DNA from: Candidatus Roseilinea mizusawaensis
Lineage (GTDB): Bacteria > Chloroflexota > Anaerolineae > J036 > Brachytrichaceae
Length of the DNA stretch: 64,000 bases
Reading direction: 5' to 3'
Assembly (NCBI GenBank): GCA_016841965.1
Contig: JAEANN010000030.1
Location: 1-64,000, forward strand
This document shows positions 43,908 through 52,321 of this stretch, piece after piece. Made by a program: the position numbers and the translations under genes. The notes under the pieces are model-generated. The model was not told the DNA's origin, ran no database searches, and saw only the letters and a program-made list of their open reading frames with translations. Position 1 is the stretch's first letter. Each line of letters begins with the position of its first letter.

Positions 43908-45863
43908 TCATCCGCACTCGTACAACGGCGAGCCGGGCGTGTCTGGCGCGCCGGCCTGCTTCAATGCTTCTGCCGGCACAATTTCGCACGCTGTGTCCAA
44001 CCACTCGGCAATGTCGGGTTTGAGGAGCCGCAGCCGCTCGCCGGCGTCCCAAACATAGCGCAGTCGGCCTGCGTGCACCATCTCTTGCAGATCATTCACG
44101 GTGACGATGGGATCAGTGCCGAGAAAGCCGCCGATGTATAGCACCGGCCGGCGGGTGGCCAGCACAAAGTTTGCCCCGGCATTCGCGTCTGGCACGGCCA
44201 GCACATAGTCCACATCGAAGGTGCGCGGCTCAAGATACAGCAGCAGCAGCACCGGGTTGGCGTAGCCGACCGGCCCGCGCGCCAGCGCGCGCCGGGTTTC
44301 GCCAAAGCGGGTGTCGCCGGCGTAGGCTGAAGGCAAATGTCGATCTGGTTCGGCTTCGGCAGCAGTCAGCGCAGCCCAGGCCGTCGGCATGAGCAACACC
44401 GACAGTGCCACGCCGGCCAGCGCCCGACGCTGCCACTTTTCAGGTGTGTGGTTGGGCCGCCACAAGCCGAGCGCCAGCAGGCCGATGCTGACCATGAACA
44501 CAAGCAACGCCACCAGCCAGGCCAGCGGCGCTGACGATATCTGAACGAGAATGCTCCACTGCGCGGCCAACGTGAGTGCAGCGGCGATCTCCACGATCAA
44601 CCAGCCGATCCAGCCATGCTGACGATATACGCGCCACAGTTCAATCATGCCGGCGCCGGCCAGGATCGCCAGCGGCGGCGCGAGCAAGGCAACATAGTAG
44701 GCGTGTATGAAGCCGGCCAGACTGAAGAAAACCCATCCCACCACCAGCCAACCGCCCCACAGCACGACTGCCTGATGGCCCGTGGAGAGCGGCAACACGC
44801 CGCGATTGGCGCGCCGGCCTCGCCATGCGAGCAGTCCCAACGACACCACTGCCAGCGGCAACAGCCAGGTGATTTCTTTCACCAGAGGCAACTCGAAGAA
44901 GCGCAACAGGCCAGGTTGGCCGGCGTCCAGTTCCGGCGGCAGCCCGCCGGGAAGCGGCGTAGGGGGTGTATTCGCGCTTGATGGTATGGCAGTGTCTGAC
45001 CCGGCCATCGGCCCGAATAAACGCGCCAAGCCATTGTGGCCGGTGATCAATGCCATCGCCGAGTTGGTCGCGGTGCTGCCAACATAGGGCCGGCGATCCG
45101 GCGGCGTAGCATCGACCAGCGTAGTCCACGCAAGTGATACAGCGCCGGCAATCACGGTGACCGCTGTCAACGCGATCAGCTTGCGCGGCCAGCGCGCCGG
45201 GTGGCCCAGGAAATACACGGCGAAGAAGGCCGGCACAGGCAGCAACGCCTGCAACATCTTGATGTTGAACGCCGCGCCGATGCACAGCGCGCCGACAAGC
45301 AGCCACAGCCAGTCTCTTTGCCTGCGCGCCGTAGCCGTGAGGAAACTCCATGCTGCCAGCAGCAGTGTCAGGATGAGCAGGCTGTCGATGGTGTTGTTGC
45401 GATCGACGGCCACGCTCAGCGGCATGACCGCCAGCGCTGCGCCGGCCATCACCCCCGCACCCTCCCCGCCGTGTTTGCGCGCCAGTCGGATGGCAATTGC
45501 TACGCTCAAGAGGCCGGCCATGATCTGCGGCCAGATGACTGCGAAGCCGCTGCGGCCCAGCACGGTCACCGAGAGAGCTTGAACCCAGAATCCCAGCGGC
45601 GGCTTATCGACACTCACCGAGCCGCCCGGCTCGGCGGCGGCGTAGAGCAAATTGCCGGGCGAGAGCAACATGCTCTGCACGGTGGCGCTGTAATAGGGGT
45701 TCCCGTCGCCGGCTGCGCGAATGTTGGCGATGCGCAGGCCGAATGCGAGCAGCATGACGGCTATGCTGATCCATAGGGTGATAGGTGGGCGCTGGGCCGG
45801 AAGGGGCGTGCGCGACAGTCTGCGGCGATGCGAGCGCCGGTGGCTAGTGGCTGATGTGCTCAT
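43908..45863 (-). CDS. Membrane glycosyltransferase, ArnT/PMT (GT39-like), YkcB type
   Basis: The 651-residue protein has a basic N-terminus, then a PMT-type core: GDGNPYYSATVQSM with first-loop acidic residue, SVDKPPLGFWVQ (the DKPP motif of this branch), about twelve membrane helices and a soluble C-terminus with LATRRPVLYIGGFLGTDP. It probably transfers a sugar from a polyprenyl-phosphate donor to a cell-surface acceptor. The frame is open to 46238, but ATG 45863 removes overlap with the divergent oxidoreductase gene and leaves 132 bp between the two starts. Confidence 0.82.
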   Translation of the reverse strand: MSTSATSHRRSHRRRLSRTPLPAQRPPITLWISIAVMLLAFGLRIANIRAAGDGNPYYSATVQSMLLSPGNLLYAAAEPGGSVSVDKPPLGFWVQALSVTVLGRSGFAVIWPQIMAGLLSVAIAIRLARKHGGEGAGVMAGAALAVMPLSVAVDRNNTIDSLLILTLLLAAWSFLTATARRQRDWLWLLVGALCIGAAFNIKMLQALLPVPAFFAVYFLGHPARWPRKLIALTAVTVIAGAVSLAWTTLVDATPPDRRPYVGSTATNSAMALITGHNGLARLFGPMAGSDTAIPSSANTPPTPLPGGLPPELDAGQPGLLRFFELPLVKEITWLLPLAVVSLGLLAWRGRRANRGVLPLSTGHQAVVLWGGWLVVGWVFFSLAGFIHAYYVALLAPPLAILAGAGMIELWRVYRQHGWIGWLIVEIAAALTLAAQWSILVQISSAPLAWLVALLVFMVSIGLLALGLWRPNHTPEKWQRRALAGVALSVLLMPTAWAALTAAEAEPDRHLPSAYAGDTRFGETRRALARGPVGYANPVLLLLYLEPRTFDVDYVLAVPDANAGANFVLATRRPVLYIGGFLGTDPIVTVNDLQEMVHAGRLRYVWDAGERLRLLKPDIAEWLDTACEIVPAEALKQAGAPDTPGSPLYECG

Positions 45864-45995
45864 GAGCGCGTAGACGCAAGTGTAACGCACTGCTTGAATC
45901 ATTGCGCAGGGCTGCATCTGGTAGACGTTTTGCTGGCATGTAGCTTGGTCGCGCCAGGGTATGCGATACAATGCGCCGCACTGCCGAGGATACGC

Positions 45996-47081
45996 ATGGG
46001 AAAAGCGCGAATCGCTCTCATTGGCGCCGGGTGGTGGGGCACCTATGCGCATATCCCTGCCGTCAAACAGCATCCCCAGGCTGAACTGGTTGCCGTGCAG
46101 TCGCGGTCGCCCGACAAAGCCGAAAAGATCGCTGCCGATTTCGGTATTCCCCGCGCTTGCGTCACCGTCGAGGAAACGCTCGCTATTGAGGGACTGGATG
46201 CGGTCATCATCAGCACCACACCAAATGTGCATTATCAACAGGCGCGGGCGGCGCTTGAGCGTGGTTTACACGTGCTGGTTGAAAAGCCGATGACCCTCAC
46301 GGCAGCCGAGGCCGGCGAGCTGGTGGCGCTGGCGCAGCAGAAAGGCGTGCAGTGCCTGATCGGTTGCCCGTGGCACTACAACGCGCATGTCATCGCGGCC
46401 CGCCAGCTTATTCGTGCGGGCACGCTGGGCGACGTCAAAATGGTGACGATGTTGTTCACCAACACGACAGCCGGCCTGTATCGCGGGCTGCCGTTGGACA
46501 AGGCGTTTGGCATCGACGCACACAAGCACCCAGAGCGGCTGCCGTATCGCATGCCGGGATTGTCGTCTTATAGCGACCCGGCCGTTGCGGGCGGCGGACA
46601 TATCTATACCCAGATCTCGCATCTGGCCGCGCTGCTCGGTTTCCTGGTGGAATCCGACCCTGCAGAGGTGTTCGCGCGCTTCGACAACGCCGGCAGCGCG
46701 CTGGACGTGTACGACGCCATCAACGTGCAACTGGCCAACGGGGCGCTGGCGTCGTTGATGAGCCACGGCGCGCCGATGCCAGGGCATGCGCAATGCGAAA
46801 TTCACATTCACGGCACGCAGGGCGCCATTCACCTGGACATACACGCCGGCCATTTCTCCTTCCATGGCTTGGAGGGGCAGAGCGTGACCTATCCTGAAGT
46901 GCCGGCCGGCGAACGCTATCGGGTGTATGCCCCGGCCCAGAACCTGGTCGATTGCGCGCTGGGTGTGGCCGAGAATCAGTCGCCCGGCGAACTGGGCTGG
47001 TATGCCATGCGCATCATCGAAGCGTCGAGCCGCTCTGCGCGCTTGCGCGCCAACGTCGTGTTGCCGGCTGTGGGGCGATGA
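45996..47081 (+). CDS. Gfo/Idh/MocA-family oxidoreductase
   Basis: The 361-residue protein starts KARIALIGAGWWGTYAHIP with the Rossmann GxGxxG motif and has the hallmark VEKPMTL near residue 94 and the substrate-domain AGGGHIYTQISHL near 198-210. Substrate unknown. ATG 45996 follows a GAGGA site. Possible promoter TTGGTC-16-TACAAT ends at 45972. It overlaps the aminotransferase gene by 4 bp (ATGA), suggesting the two act in one pathway, such as formation of an amino sugar or amino acid. Confidence 0.88.
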   Translation: MGKARIALIGAGWWGTYAHIPAVKQHPQAELVAVQSRSPDKAEKIAADFGIPRACVTVEETLAIEGLDAVIISTTPNVHYQQARAALERGLHVLVEKPMTLTAAEAGELVALAQQKGVQCLIGCPWHYNAHVIAARQLIRAGTLGDVKMVTMLFTNTTAGLYRGLPLDKAFGIDAHKHPERLPYRMPGLSSYSDPAVAGGGHIYTQISHLAALLGFLVESDPAEVFARFDNAGSALDVYDAINVQLANGALASLMSHGAPMPGHAQCEIHIHGTQGAIHLDIHAGHFSFHGLEGQSVTYPEVPAGERYRVYAPAQNLVDCALGVAENQSPGELGWYAMRIIEASSRSARLRANVVLPAVGR

Positions 47082-48238
47082 GTGGCTTTTTGGCCGGTAC
47101 GGATCTGTCTGCCAACCGCATCGAGCTGGCGCGCCGACAGGCGGCCCAACGCGGCTACATCGATCTGACCAGCAGCAATCCCACGCACCAGGGTTTGTTG
47201 TTCCCGGCAGACATCCTGCGCGACGCAGCGGAGCACTACTGGGTAAGCCGGCGCTACGATCCCGACCCGCGGGGTCTTTTTGCGACGCGTGAAGCAATTG
47301 CGCGCTACTATGCAGGCCGGCGGGCGCCCGGCCTAACCCATGATCCCGATCGCGTGTTTGTCACGGCCAGCACCAGCGAGGCGTACAGCCTGTTGTTCGC
47401 GCTGTTATGCGAGCCGGGCGATAACGTGTTAGCTCCCGATGTGAGCTACCCGCTGTTCGAGTACCTTGCGGCGATGTACCGGGTTGAGTTGCGCCCTTAT
47501 CATCTGGACGAAACGCAGAGCTGGCAAATTGACGCGGATAGCCTGCGCGATCAGGTCAATGAACGCACACGCGCGGTGTTGGTCATTTCTCCGCACAATC
47601 CCACCGGCATGGTGATTCAAGAACGCCAGCCTGTCTTCGACGTGCTCGATCTGCCCATCATTTGCGATGAAGTATTCGCCGAGTTTCCCTATCGCGCGCC
47701 AACTGTGCCGTTTCTGGGTGCTTTGCACCCGCACTTGGCGGTGTTCACCTTGAACGGCATTTCCAAGATGTTTGCGTTGCCCGATCTGAAGCTGGGCTGG
47801 ATTGTGTTGAGCGAACGCGCCGGCGCACTGTACGCCGAGCGGCTGGAGATGCTCAACGACACTTTCTTGGGCGCAAACACGCTCACTCAGACCATGCTGC
47901 CGGTGTTGTTCGAGCGCGGCATGCCATTTGTCGATGAGATGCGGCAGCGCATTCGCGCCAATCTTGACCTTGCTGTGGGGGCATTGTCTGCCTGCGCCCG
48001 GCTTGAGGTCAATCGCCCGGATGGCGGATACTACCTTTTCCCGAAAGTCCTTGATTGCCAGGACGAAGAGCAATTGGTGATTGACCTGCTCGACGCCGGC
48101 GTGCTGGTGCATCCGGGCTATTTCTACGGGGTGGCTGCGCAAGATGCCGGCCATCTAATGATCTCATGTCTGACGCGCCCTGATGCATTGGCCGGCGGAG
48201 TGACTGCGCTGTGCCGGGCGCTGGCTGTCATGTTGTAA
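47078..48238 (+). CDS. Class I/II PLP-dependent aminotransferase
   Basis: The 386-residue fold-type I enzyme shows SSNPTHQ near 34, VTASTSEAYSLLFALL near 90 (cofactor phosphate site), ISPHNPTGMV near 167 (PLP ring and carboxylate binding), CDEVFAEF near 196, and NGISKMFALPDLKLGW near 226 with the Schiff-base Lys. It moves amino groups between amino acids and keto acids; the substrate is unknown. It is translationally coupled to the oxidoreductase upstream. Confidence 0.9.
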   Translation: MSGFLAGTDLSANRIELARRQAAQRGYIDLTSSNPTHQGLLFPADILRDAAEHYWVSRRYDPDPRGLFATREAIARYYAGRRAPGLTHDPDRVFVTASTSEAYSLLFALLCEPGDNVLAPDVSYPLFEYLAAMYRVELRPYHLDETQSWQIDADSLRDQVNERTRAVLVISPHNPTGMVIQERQPVFDVLDLPIICDEVFAEFPYRAPTVPFLGALHPHLAVFTLNGISKMFALPDLKLGWIVLSERAGALYAERLEMLNDTFLGANTLTQTMLPVLFERGMPFVDEMRQRIRANLDLAVGALSACARLEVNRPDGGYYLFPKVLDCQDEEQLVIDLLDAGVLVHPGYFYGVAAQDAGHLMISCLTRPDALAGGVTALCRALAVML

Positions 48239-48266
48239 TTGCGTCGGCGCAGAAATATGCTAAAAT
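48239..48266 (+). promoter_or_regulatory. Promoter of the candidate small RNA
   Basis: TTGCGT (48239-48244) and TAAAAT (48261-48266) are 16 bp apart, with a TGC just before the -10 box (extended -10). The predicted start, near 48273-48274, is exactly where the 9-bp closing stem of the RNA begins. Confidence 0.6.
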
Positions 48267-48273
48267 GCGGCAT

Positions 48274-48364
48274 GGGAGTTGGGTTTGGTTCACTGCTCCC
48301 CGTAGGAGTGTCCCTCCCCCCAGCACTCTTACACAGTGACCGTGTGTCCAACTCCCTCTTTTTT
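48274..48364 (+). ncRNA. Candidate structured small RNA with C-rich loop, family unknown
   Basis: GGGAGTTGG (48274-48282) is the perfect complement of CCAACTCCC (48348-48356), which is followed by TCTTTTTT. Inside it, GGTTCACTG (48287-48295) pairs with CAGTGACC (48334-48341) with one bulge, and TAGGAGTG (48303-48310) pairs with CACTCTTA (48324-48331, one G-U). The result is a rod-shaped RNA of about 91 nt whose apical loop is UCCCUCCCCCCAG. It has its own promoter and ends at a T tract. It does not show the conserved loops of 4.5S, 6S or any riboswitch I know. The C-rich loop could pair with Shine-Dalgarno sequences. Confidence 0.6.
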
Positions 48365-48453
48365 GGGTTTTGTCCTCTTGATGCAATCCGCATAGCACCT
48401 ATTCCCAGTCTGCGCTCCAAATTCTGCTTTGGATTGACTCGGCAAACTCCGAG
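48365..48453. other. Gap with possible operator
   Basis: No gene is seen here. ACTCGG (48437-48442) and CCGAGT (48449-48454) form an inverted repeat six bases apart that touches the -35 box of the following promoter, so it may be an operator. The rest shows nothing recognisable. Confidence 0.35.
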
Positions 48454-48482
48454 TTGATATTGCCTCACCCTCTTCCTAGAAT
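48454..48482 (+). promoter_or_regulatory. Promoter of the secreted-protein gene
   Basis: TTGATA (48454-48459), a 17-bp spacer and TAGAAT (48477-48482) give a good SigA match. Transcription from about 48489 yields a 5' leader of some 230 nt before the ATG at 48719. Confidence 0.65.
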
Positions 48483-48600
48483 ATCTGCGGCCATTCCTCT
48501 CAATCGCGTGGATGTGCTGTGTCCAAAAGCTGGAAGAGTGCAAATTCCGGCTGCAAGCTTTGTATGAATCGTGCGGTGTGGCTACAGGATCGCTAACACA

Positions 48601-48656
48601 GCGGGCACTGACAGACCATAACGAATCGATCGATGTGTTGTCAGTGCGACGCCCGC
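48601..48656 (+). promoter_or_regulatory. Structured 5' leader element
   Basis: GCGGGC (48601-48606) pairs with GCCCGC (48651-48656), and just inside ACTGACA (48607-48613) pairs with TGTCAGT (48639-48645), with CGAC bulged. The loop contains the palindrome ATCGATCGAT. The element lies in the long leader of the secreted-protein gene, 60 bp before its ribosome site, and could be a cis-regulatory RNA or protein site. No known riboswitch is recognised. Confidence 0.45.
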
Positions 48657-48718
48657 TTTGGCAGGTTCAATGTCTGATACGCGGGCAATTCAACTTATTC
48701 AACTTAATGGAGAACGAT

Positions 48719-50611
48719 ATGGGATCAACTATGCGTAGAGTCACCGCGGGTATGTGTGTTGTGGGTCTGGTAGCTGTTGTAGCCATCAGCCTGCCTGCGC
48801 CGGCTGCCGCACAAATGCCGGCCCCTTCAGAAGGGACAACCATCATGGCAGACGCCACAGCCCGTGGCCGGTGGAAGCAAAACTTCAAATGGACGATCAA
48901 CAAGACCGTGACGCCGGCCTCCTGGCAACTGTTGCGCGGGGACAGTGGCACGTCCATGTTCACTGTTGCTGTGACCAAGCAGGCAAGCACCGAGCTTTCC
49001 TGGATCGATGGCAAGGTGTGCGTCACCAATACCGGCGCCGAGGCCACTCAGGGCCTGAGCATTGTGGCGACGCTGCTCGGCGGTTCGGGCTTCTCGCAGG
49101 TGATCGGGGCACAGCATGTGCCGCTTGGTGCGAACGATAACATTGAAGCAGGGGATACGGGCTGCTACGAATACAAGGTGGATCTGCCGGCCTGGGCGCG
49201 CGTTGCCGGCGGCTCCTATCAGATCTCGGCTACGGTGACGATCTCGAATCTGGTGGGGTCGGTGGGTATGCCGGCAGGGCCAACCGCCACCGCTGTGACC
49301 ACCCTCTCGAACACGCCGACGTTGCTGAATGACTCGGTGAACGTGGATGATAGCAACGGCATGACGTGGGTGTTCAACGCCAGCGGCTCGCAGACATATC
49401 CGAAGACGTTCACCTGCGATCAGGGCAACGTGACCTACAAGAACCGCGCGACCATTCGGCAAACCGGCCAATATGCGGAAGCGTCGGTGACGGTGTCCTG
49501 TTTCAGCCTGAAGGTGCGCAAGGACGTGTTTACGTCACTGCAGCGCAAGTACAAGTGGATGATCGATAAGTCCGCAGATCAATCTGAACTGACACTGGCG
49601 GTGGGCCAGCAGTATCAGGTGACATACACCGTCGCTGTCAGCGCTCGCGCTGTGGATAGCAGTTGGCTGGCGACCGGCACGATCCGGGTGACGAACATGG
49701 CGCCGTTCGCGGTGCGTCTGTTGAGTGTGGCTGACATCGTGTCGCCCGATATGATCGCCTCGGTGTCGAACTGTGTGGCCGGCGCTGTGCAGGTGACATT
49801 CCCGTACACGCTGGGGCCAAACTGGACTGTGAAATGTCACTATGCCGTGGCGCTGCCGAACGGCGACAGCCGCGTGAACACTGCGGTTGCCACTGCGCAG
49901 AACGTGAGCTATGACGCGCAGGGGCGTGGCACGCCGGCTGGGACGAGCGACTTCTCCGGCACAGCCGAGGTCAACTTCGCGCGGGCTGCCATCACCGAGA
50001 TCGACAAGTGTGTGTCGGTGAGTGATTCGTTTGCCGGCGACCTGGGCACGGTGTGCGCCCCGAACGTGCCGGCTCGCTTCACGTACACGCGCTGGATCGG
50101 CCCGTATGAGACGTGCGGCAACTACACCGTCGAGAACGTCGCCTCGTTTGTTGCCGGCACCACCGGCGTCAGCAATTCGGATCGTTGGGATATTGCGGTC
50201 AGTGTGCCGTGCAACGAAGGCTGCACGCGCACCCAGGGCTACTGGGGCAATCGCTCCAAGTACGGCCCCTCGCCGTATGATGCCACCTGGGCGTTGGTGA
50301 TGCCGGACGGTGAAGATTCCCCCTTCTTCTCCAGCGGCCAGACCTGGTATCAGGTGTTGCAGACCCCGGCTGCAGACGGCAATGCCTACTACATTCTGGC
50401 GTATCAGTACATTGCGGCGGTGCTGAACCAGTTGAGCGGCGCGGACACATCGGCGATCACCGCAGAATTGACGCTGGCTGCTCAATTGCTGGCCGACTAC
50501 ACGCCCGGCAGCAGCATCACCGGCGCGCTGCGCGACAGCTTCATCAACACCGCCAGCACGCTGGATGACTACAATAACGGCCGGATTGGCCCCGGCCATT
50601 GCAGCAAATAA
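48719..50611 (+). CDS. Large secreted protein of unknown function
   Basis: The 630-residue protein has a clear signal peptide (residues 1-31, RRVTAGMCVVGLVAVVAISL, cleavage after AAA). Residues 50-490 are Thr/Ser/Val-rich beta strands resembling repeated DUF11/Ig-like modules (FKWTINKTVTPASW near 59 and YKWMIDKSADQSELTLAVG near 280 are two copies of one motif). A Cys-flanked CTRTQGYWGNRSKYG (near 500) starts a helical C-terminal region of about 130 residues; TQGYW motifs occur in many bacterial surface proteins. ATG 48719 follows GGAGA; ATG 48707 is possible. A terminator hairpin follows. Confidence 0.75.
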   Translation: MGSTMRRVTAGMCVVGLVAVVAISLPAPAAAQMPAPSEGTTIMADATARGRWKQNFKWTINKTVTPASWQLLRGDSGTSMFTVAVTKQASTELSWIDGKVCVTNTGAEATQGLSIVATLLGGSGFSQVIGAQHVPLGANDNIEAGDTGCYEYKVDLPAWARVAGGSYQISATVTISNLVGSVGMPAGPTATAVTTLSNTPTLLNDSVNVDDSNGMTWVFNASGSQTYPKTFTCDQGNVTYKNRATIRQTGQYAEASVTVSCFSLKVRKDVFTSLQRKYKWMIDKSADQSELTLAVGQQYQVTYTVAVSARAVDSSWLATGTIRVTNMAPFAVRLLSVADIVSPDMIASVSNCVAGAVQVTFPYTLGPNWTVKCHYAVALPNGDSRVNTAVATAQNVSYDAQGRGTPAGTSDFSGTAEVNFARAAITEIDKCVSVSDSFAGDLGTVCAPNVPARFTYTRWIGPYETCGNYTVENVASFVAGTTGVSNSDRWDIAVSVPCNEGCTRTQGYWGNRSKYGPSPYDATWALVMPDGEDSPFFSSGQTWYQVLQTPAADGNAYYILAYQYIAAVLNQLSGADTSAITAELTLAAQLLADYTPGSSITGALRDSFINTASTLDDYNNGRIGPGHCSK

Positions 50612-50686
50612 GCGCGCCGAACGGCATCAGGAAGTGCAAATCTCGGGCAGCGCCAAGACGGTTGCTCATTACCTGCAACATGTGCG

Positions 50687-50719
50687 CCGAAGCCGCCGAA
50701 CAAGTTTCGGCGGCTTCGG
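50687..50719 (+). terminator. Strong hairpin, probable terminator
   Basis: CCGAAGCCGCCGAA (50687-50700), loop CAAGT, and TTCGGCGGCTTCGG (50706-50719) make a perfect 14-bp stem about 75 bp after the secreted-protein stop and 80 bp after the convergent ABC gene end. No T tract follows on either strand, so it may act from both sides with imperfect efficiency. Confidence 0.6.
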
Positions 50720-50797
50720 TGGTTAGGGCGGTTTAGATCATCCTTTGTGCGTCGTTTCTCTTGCGCGACTTCCCGCTTGTGTGAAAGGCGCGCAGTG

Positions 50798-51397
50798 TTA
50801 CTGCTTTAACTCGATCACTCGCCCGCACACACGTTCGAGCAAGGGCGCTTCGTGGCTGATAACCAGCACGCCTAGATTGCGCCGGCGCGCCTGCTCCAAG
50901 ATCACCTGCCAGATTTGCGCCTGAGTGATGGCATCGAGCATGGTAGTGATTTCGTCGGCAATCAGGTAGCGTGTGCCCGGCGCAAGGGCGCGCGCGACGG
51001 CGAAACGCTGCAACTCGCCGCCGCTCAACTCGTGCGGCCAGCGCTTCAACCAGCCGTTTTCAATGCCCAGGGCGCGCAGCAGGTCGAGGGGAGGCGAAAA
51101 GCTCTCCTCTAAAACCTGGCTCATGCGCCAGCGTGTGTTGATCGCCAGCTCTGGGTGTTGGAAGATCAACTGCACGGGGCAGTACCCACGTCGGGGCAAT
51201 GGCCGATCATCCAGGCTCAGCCGGCCTTTGGTGGGGGAGATATAGCCGGCCAGGACTTTGCCCAGTGTGGTTTTGCCGCACCCACTCGGCCCGCTCAATC
51301 CGACGATTTCGCCGGGGCGCAGTTCAAACGTGATGTTTTGGAACACCCACCCGCTGTTGGGCGTGTAGCGAAAGGAAAGCCCTTCAGCCTTCAACAT
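50798..51397 (-). CDS. Peptide/nickel-type ABC importer ATPase (DppF/NikE-like)
   Basis: The 199-residue ATPase has Walker A GPSGCGKT (about 35-42), signature LSGGELQRFAVARAL (about 119-133) and Walker B YLIADE (about 140-145, Asp-Glu). It is short for the family, lacking the usual C-terminal extension of about 60-100 residues with the CxxxxP oligopeptide motif; the partner ATPase keeps it. It overlaps the upstream ATPase gene by 14 bp and is the last gene of the five-gene importer operon. Confidence 0.88.
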   Translation of the reverse strand: MLKAEGLSFRYTPNSGWVFQNITFELRPGEIVGLSGPSGCGKTTLGKVLAGYISPTKGRLSLDDRPLPRRGYCPVQLIFQHPELAINTRWRMSQVLEESFSPPLDLLRALGIENGWLKRWPHELSGGELQRFAVARALAPGTRYLIADEITTMLDAITQAQIWQVILEQARRRNLGVLVISHEAPLLERVCGRVIELKQ

Positions 51398-52316
51398 GGA
51401 TGCACCTCACCCAACCGCCTCGGATCAGTCGCAGCTCTGGCCGGGCGGCCCGGCAGGCGGCGCTGACATGTGGGCAGCGTGGGGCGAACAGGCAGCCGGC
51501 CGGCAACTGATCAGGCGGAGGCTGCGACCCTGCAATCGGGACGAACTGGTTTTGGGGCAGCGCGCGCCACAATGCCTGTGTGTATGGGTGCCGCAGCGCC
51601 TGGCCGCCGGCTTGGAAATCGGCAGCCGGGGCCACTTCGACGGTTGTCCCGGCGTAGAACACGGCAATACGGTCGGCCACGGTTAGCGCGGCGCCAATGT
51701 CATGCGTGATCAACAGCACGGCCCGTCCTTCATCGGCCAGTTGGCGCAGGTGGCCCAGCGTCTCGGCAACAACCGCGGGGTGCAGGCCGGGGGTGGGTTC
51801 GTCGGCAATGATCAACGCAGCTTGACCGACCGCTGCGGTGGAGACCAGCACGCGCCGCGCCATGCCGCCGGAGACCTGAAAGGGATAGCGTTCAGCGTCT
51901 TCGTCGCGCAGCCCATAGCGTCGAAAGACCTGGCGTTGGGCTGCCTCGGCCGAGCCGTTCGCCCCGCTTAGATAGGCGGCGCGGCGCACCTGTTGACCGA
52001 CGCGCATCAACGGGTCCAGGAATCCCACGGATTGTGGGATGAGGGCGATTTCTTTGCCGCGCAGCCTTTTCTGCCGGTCAGGTGTGAGCAATGTCTCTTT
52101 GAAGTAGATTTCCCCGGCTGTGCGCGCGTTGGCCGGCAGAATGCCCAGAATGGCATGCGCCAACAAGCTCTTGCCCGATCCGCTCGCGCCGACTATGCCA
52201 ACCAATTCGCCGGCGCGCACTTCCAGATCAAGGCCGGTGATGGGCGTGATCTCGTGCTGGCGCAGCCCGGCGCTGTACATTCGGAAGCTGATGGAGAGGT
52301 TGCGAACCGCCAACAT
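51384..52316 (-). CDS. Peptide/nickel-type ABC importer ATPase (DppD/NikD-like)
   Basis: The 310-residue ATPase has Walker A GASGSGKS (about 41-48), signature VSGGMARRVLVSTA (about 144-157, a variant of LSGGQ), Walker B LIIADEP (about 163-169), and the C-terminal oligopeptide-binding motif with CLFAPRCPHVSAAC (about 275-288), typical of Opp/Dpp/Nik ATPases. ATG 52316 follows a CAGGAG site. It is five bases after the permease stop. Confidence 0.9.
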   Translation of the reverse strand: MLAVRNLSISFRMYSAGLRQHEITPITGLDLEVRAGELVGIVGASGSGKSLLAHAILGILPANARTAGEIYFKETLLTPDRQKRLRGKEIALIPQSVGFLDPLMRVGQQVRRAAYLSGANGSAEAAQRQVFRRYGLRDEDAERYPFQVSGGMARRVLVSTAAVGQAALIIADEPTPGLHPAVVAETLGHLRQLADEGRAVLLITHDIGAALTVADRIAVFYAGTTVEVAPAADFQAGGQALRHPYTQALWRALPQNQFVPIAGSQPPPDQLPAGCLFAPRCPHVSAACRAARPELRLIRGGWVRCIHVEG

Positions 52317-52321
52317 GGCTT

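Noticed and set aside
48274-48364. 4.5S (SRP) RNA, 6S RNA or riboswitch identity for the structured RNA
   Set aside because: The conserved SRP apical motif, the 6S bubble layout and known riboswitch cores are not present.
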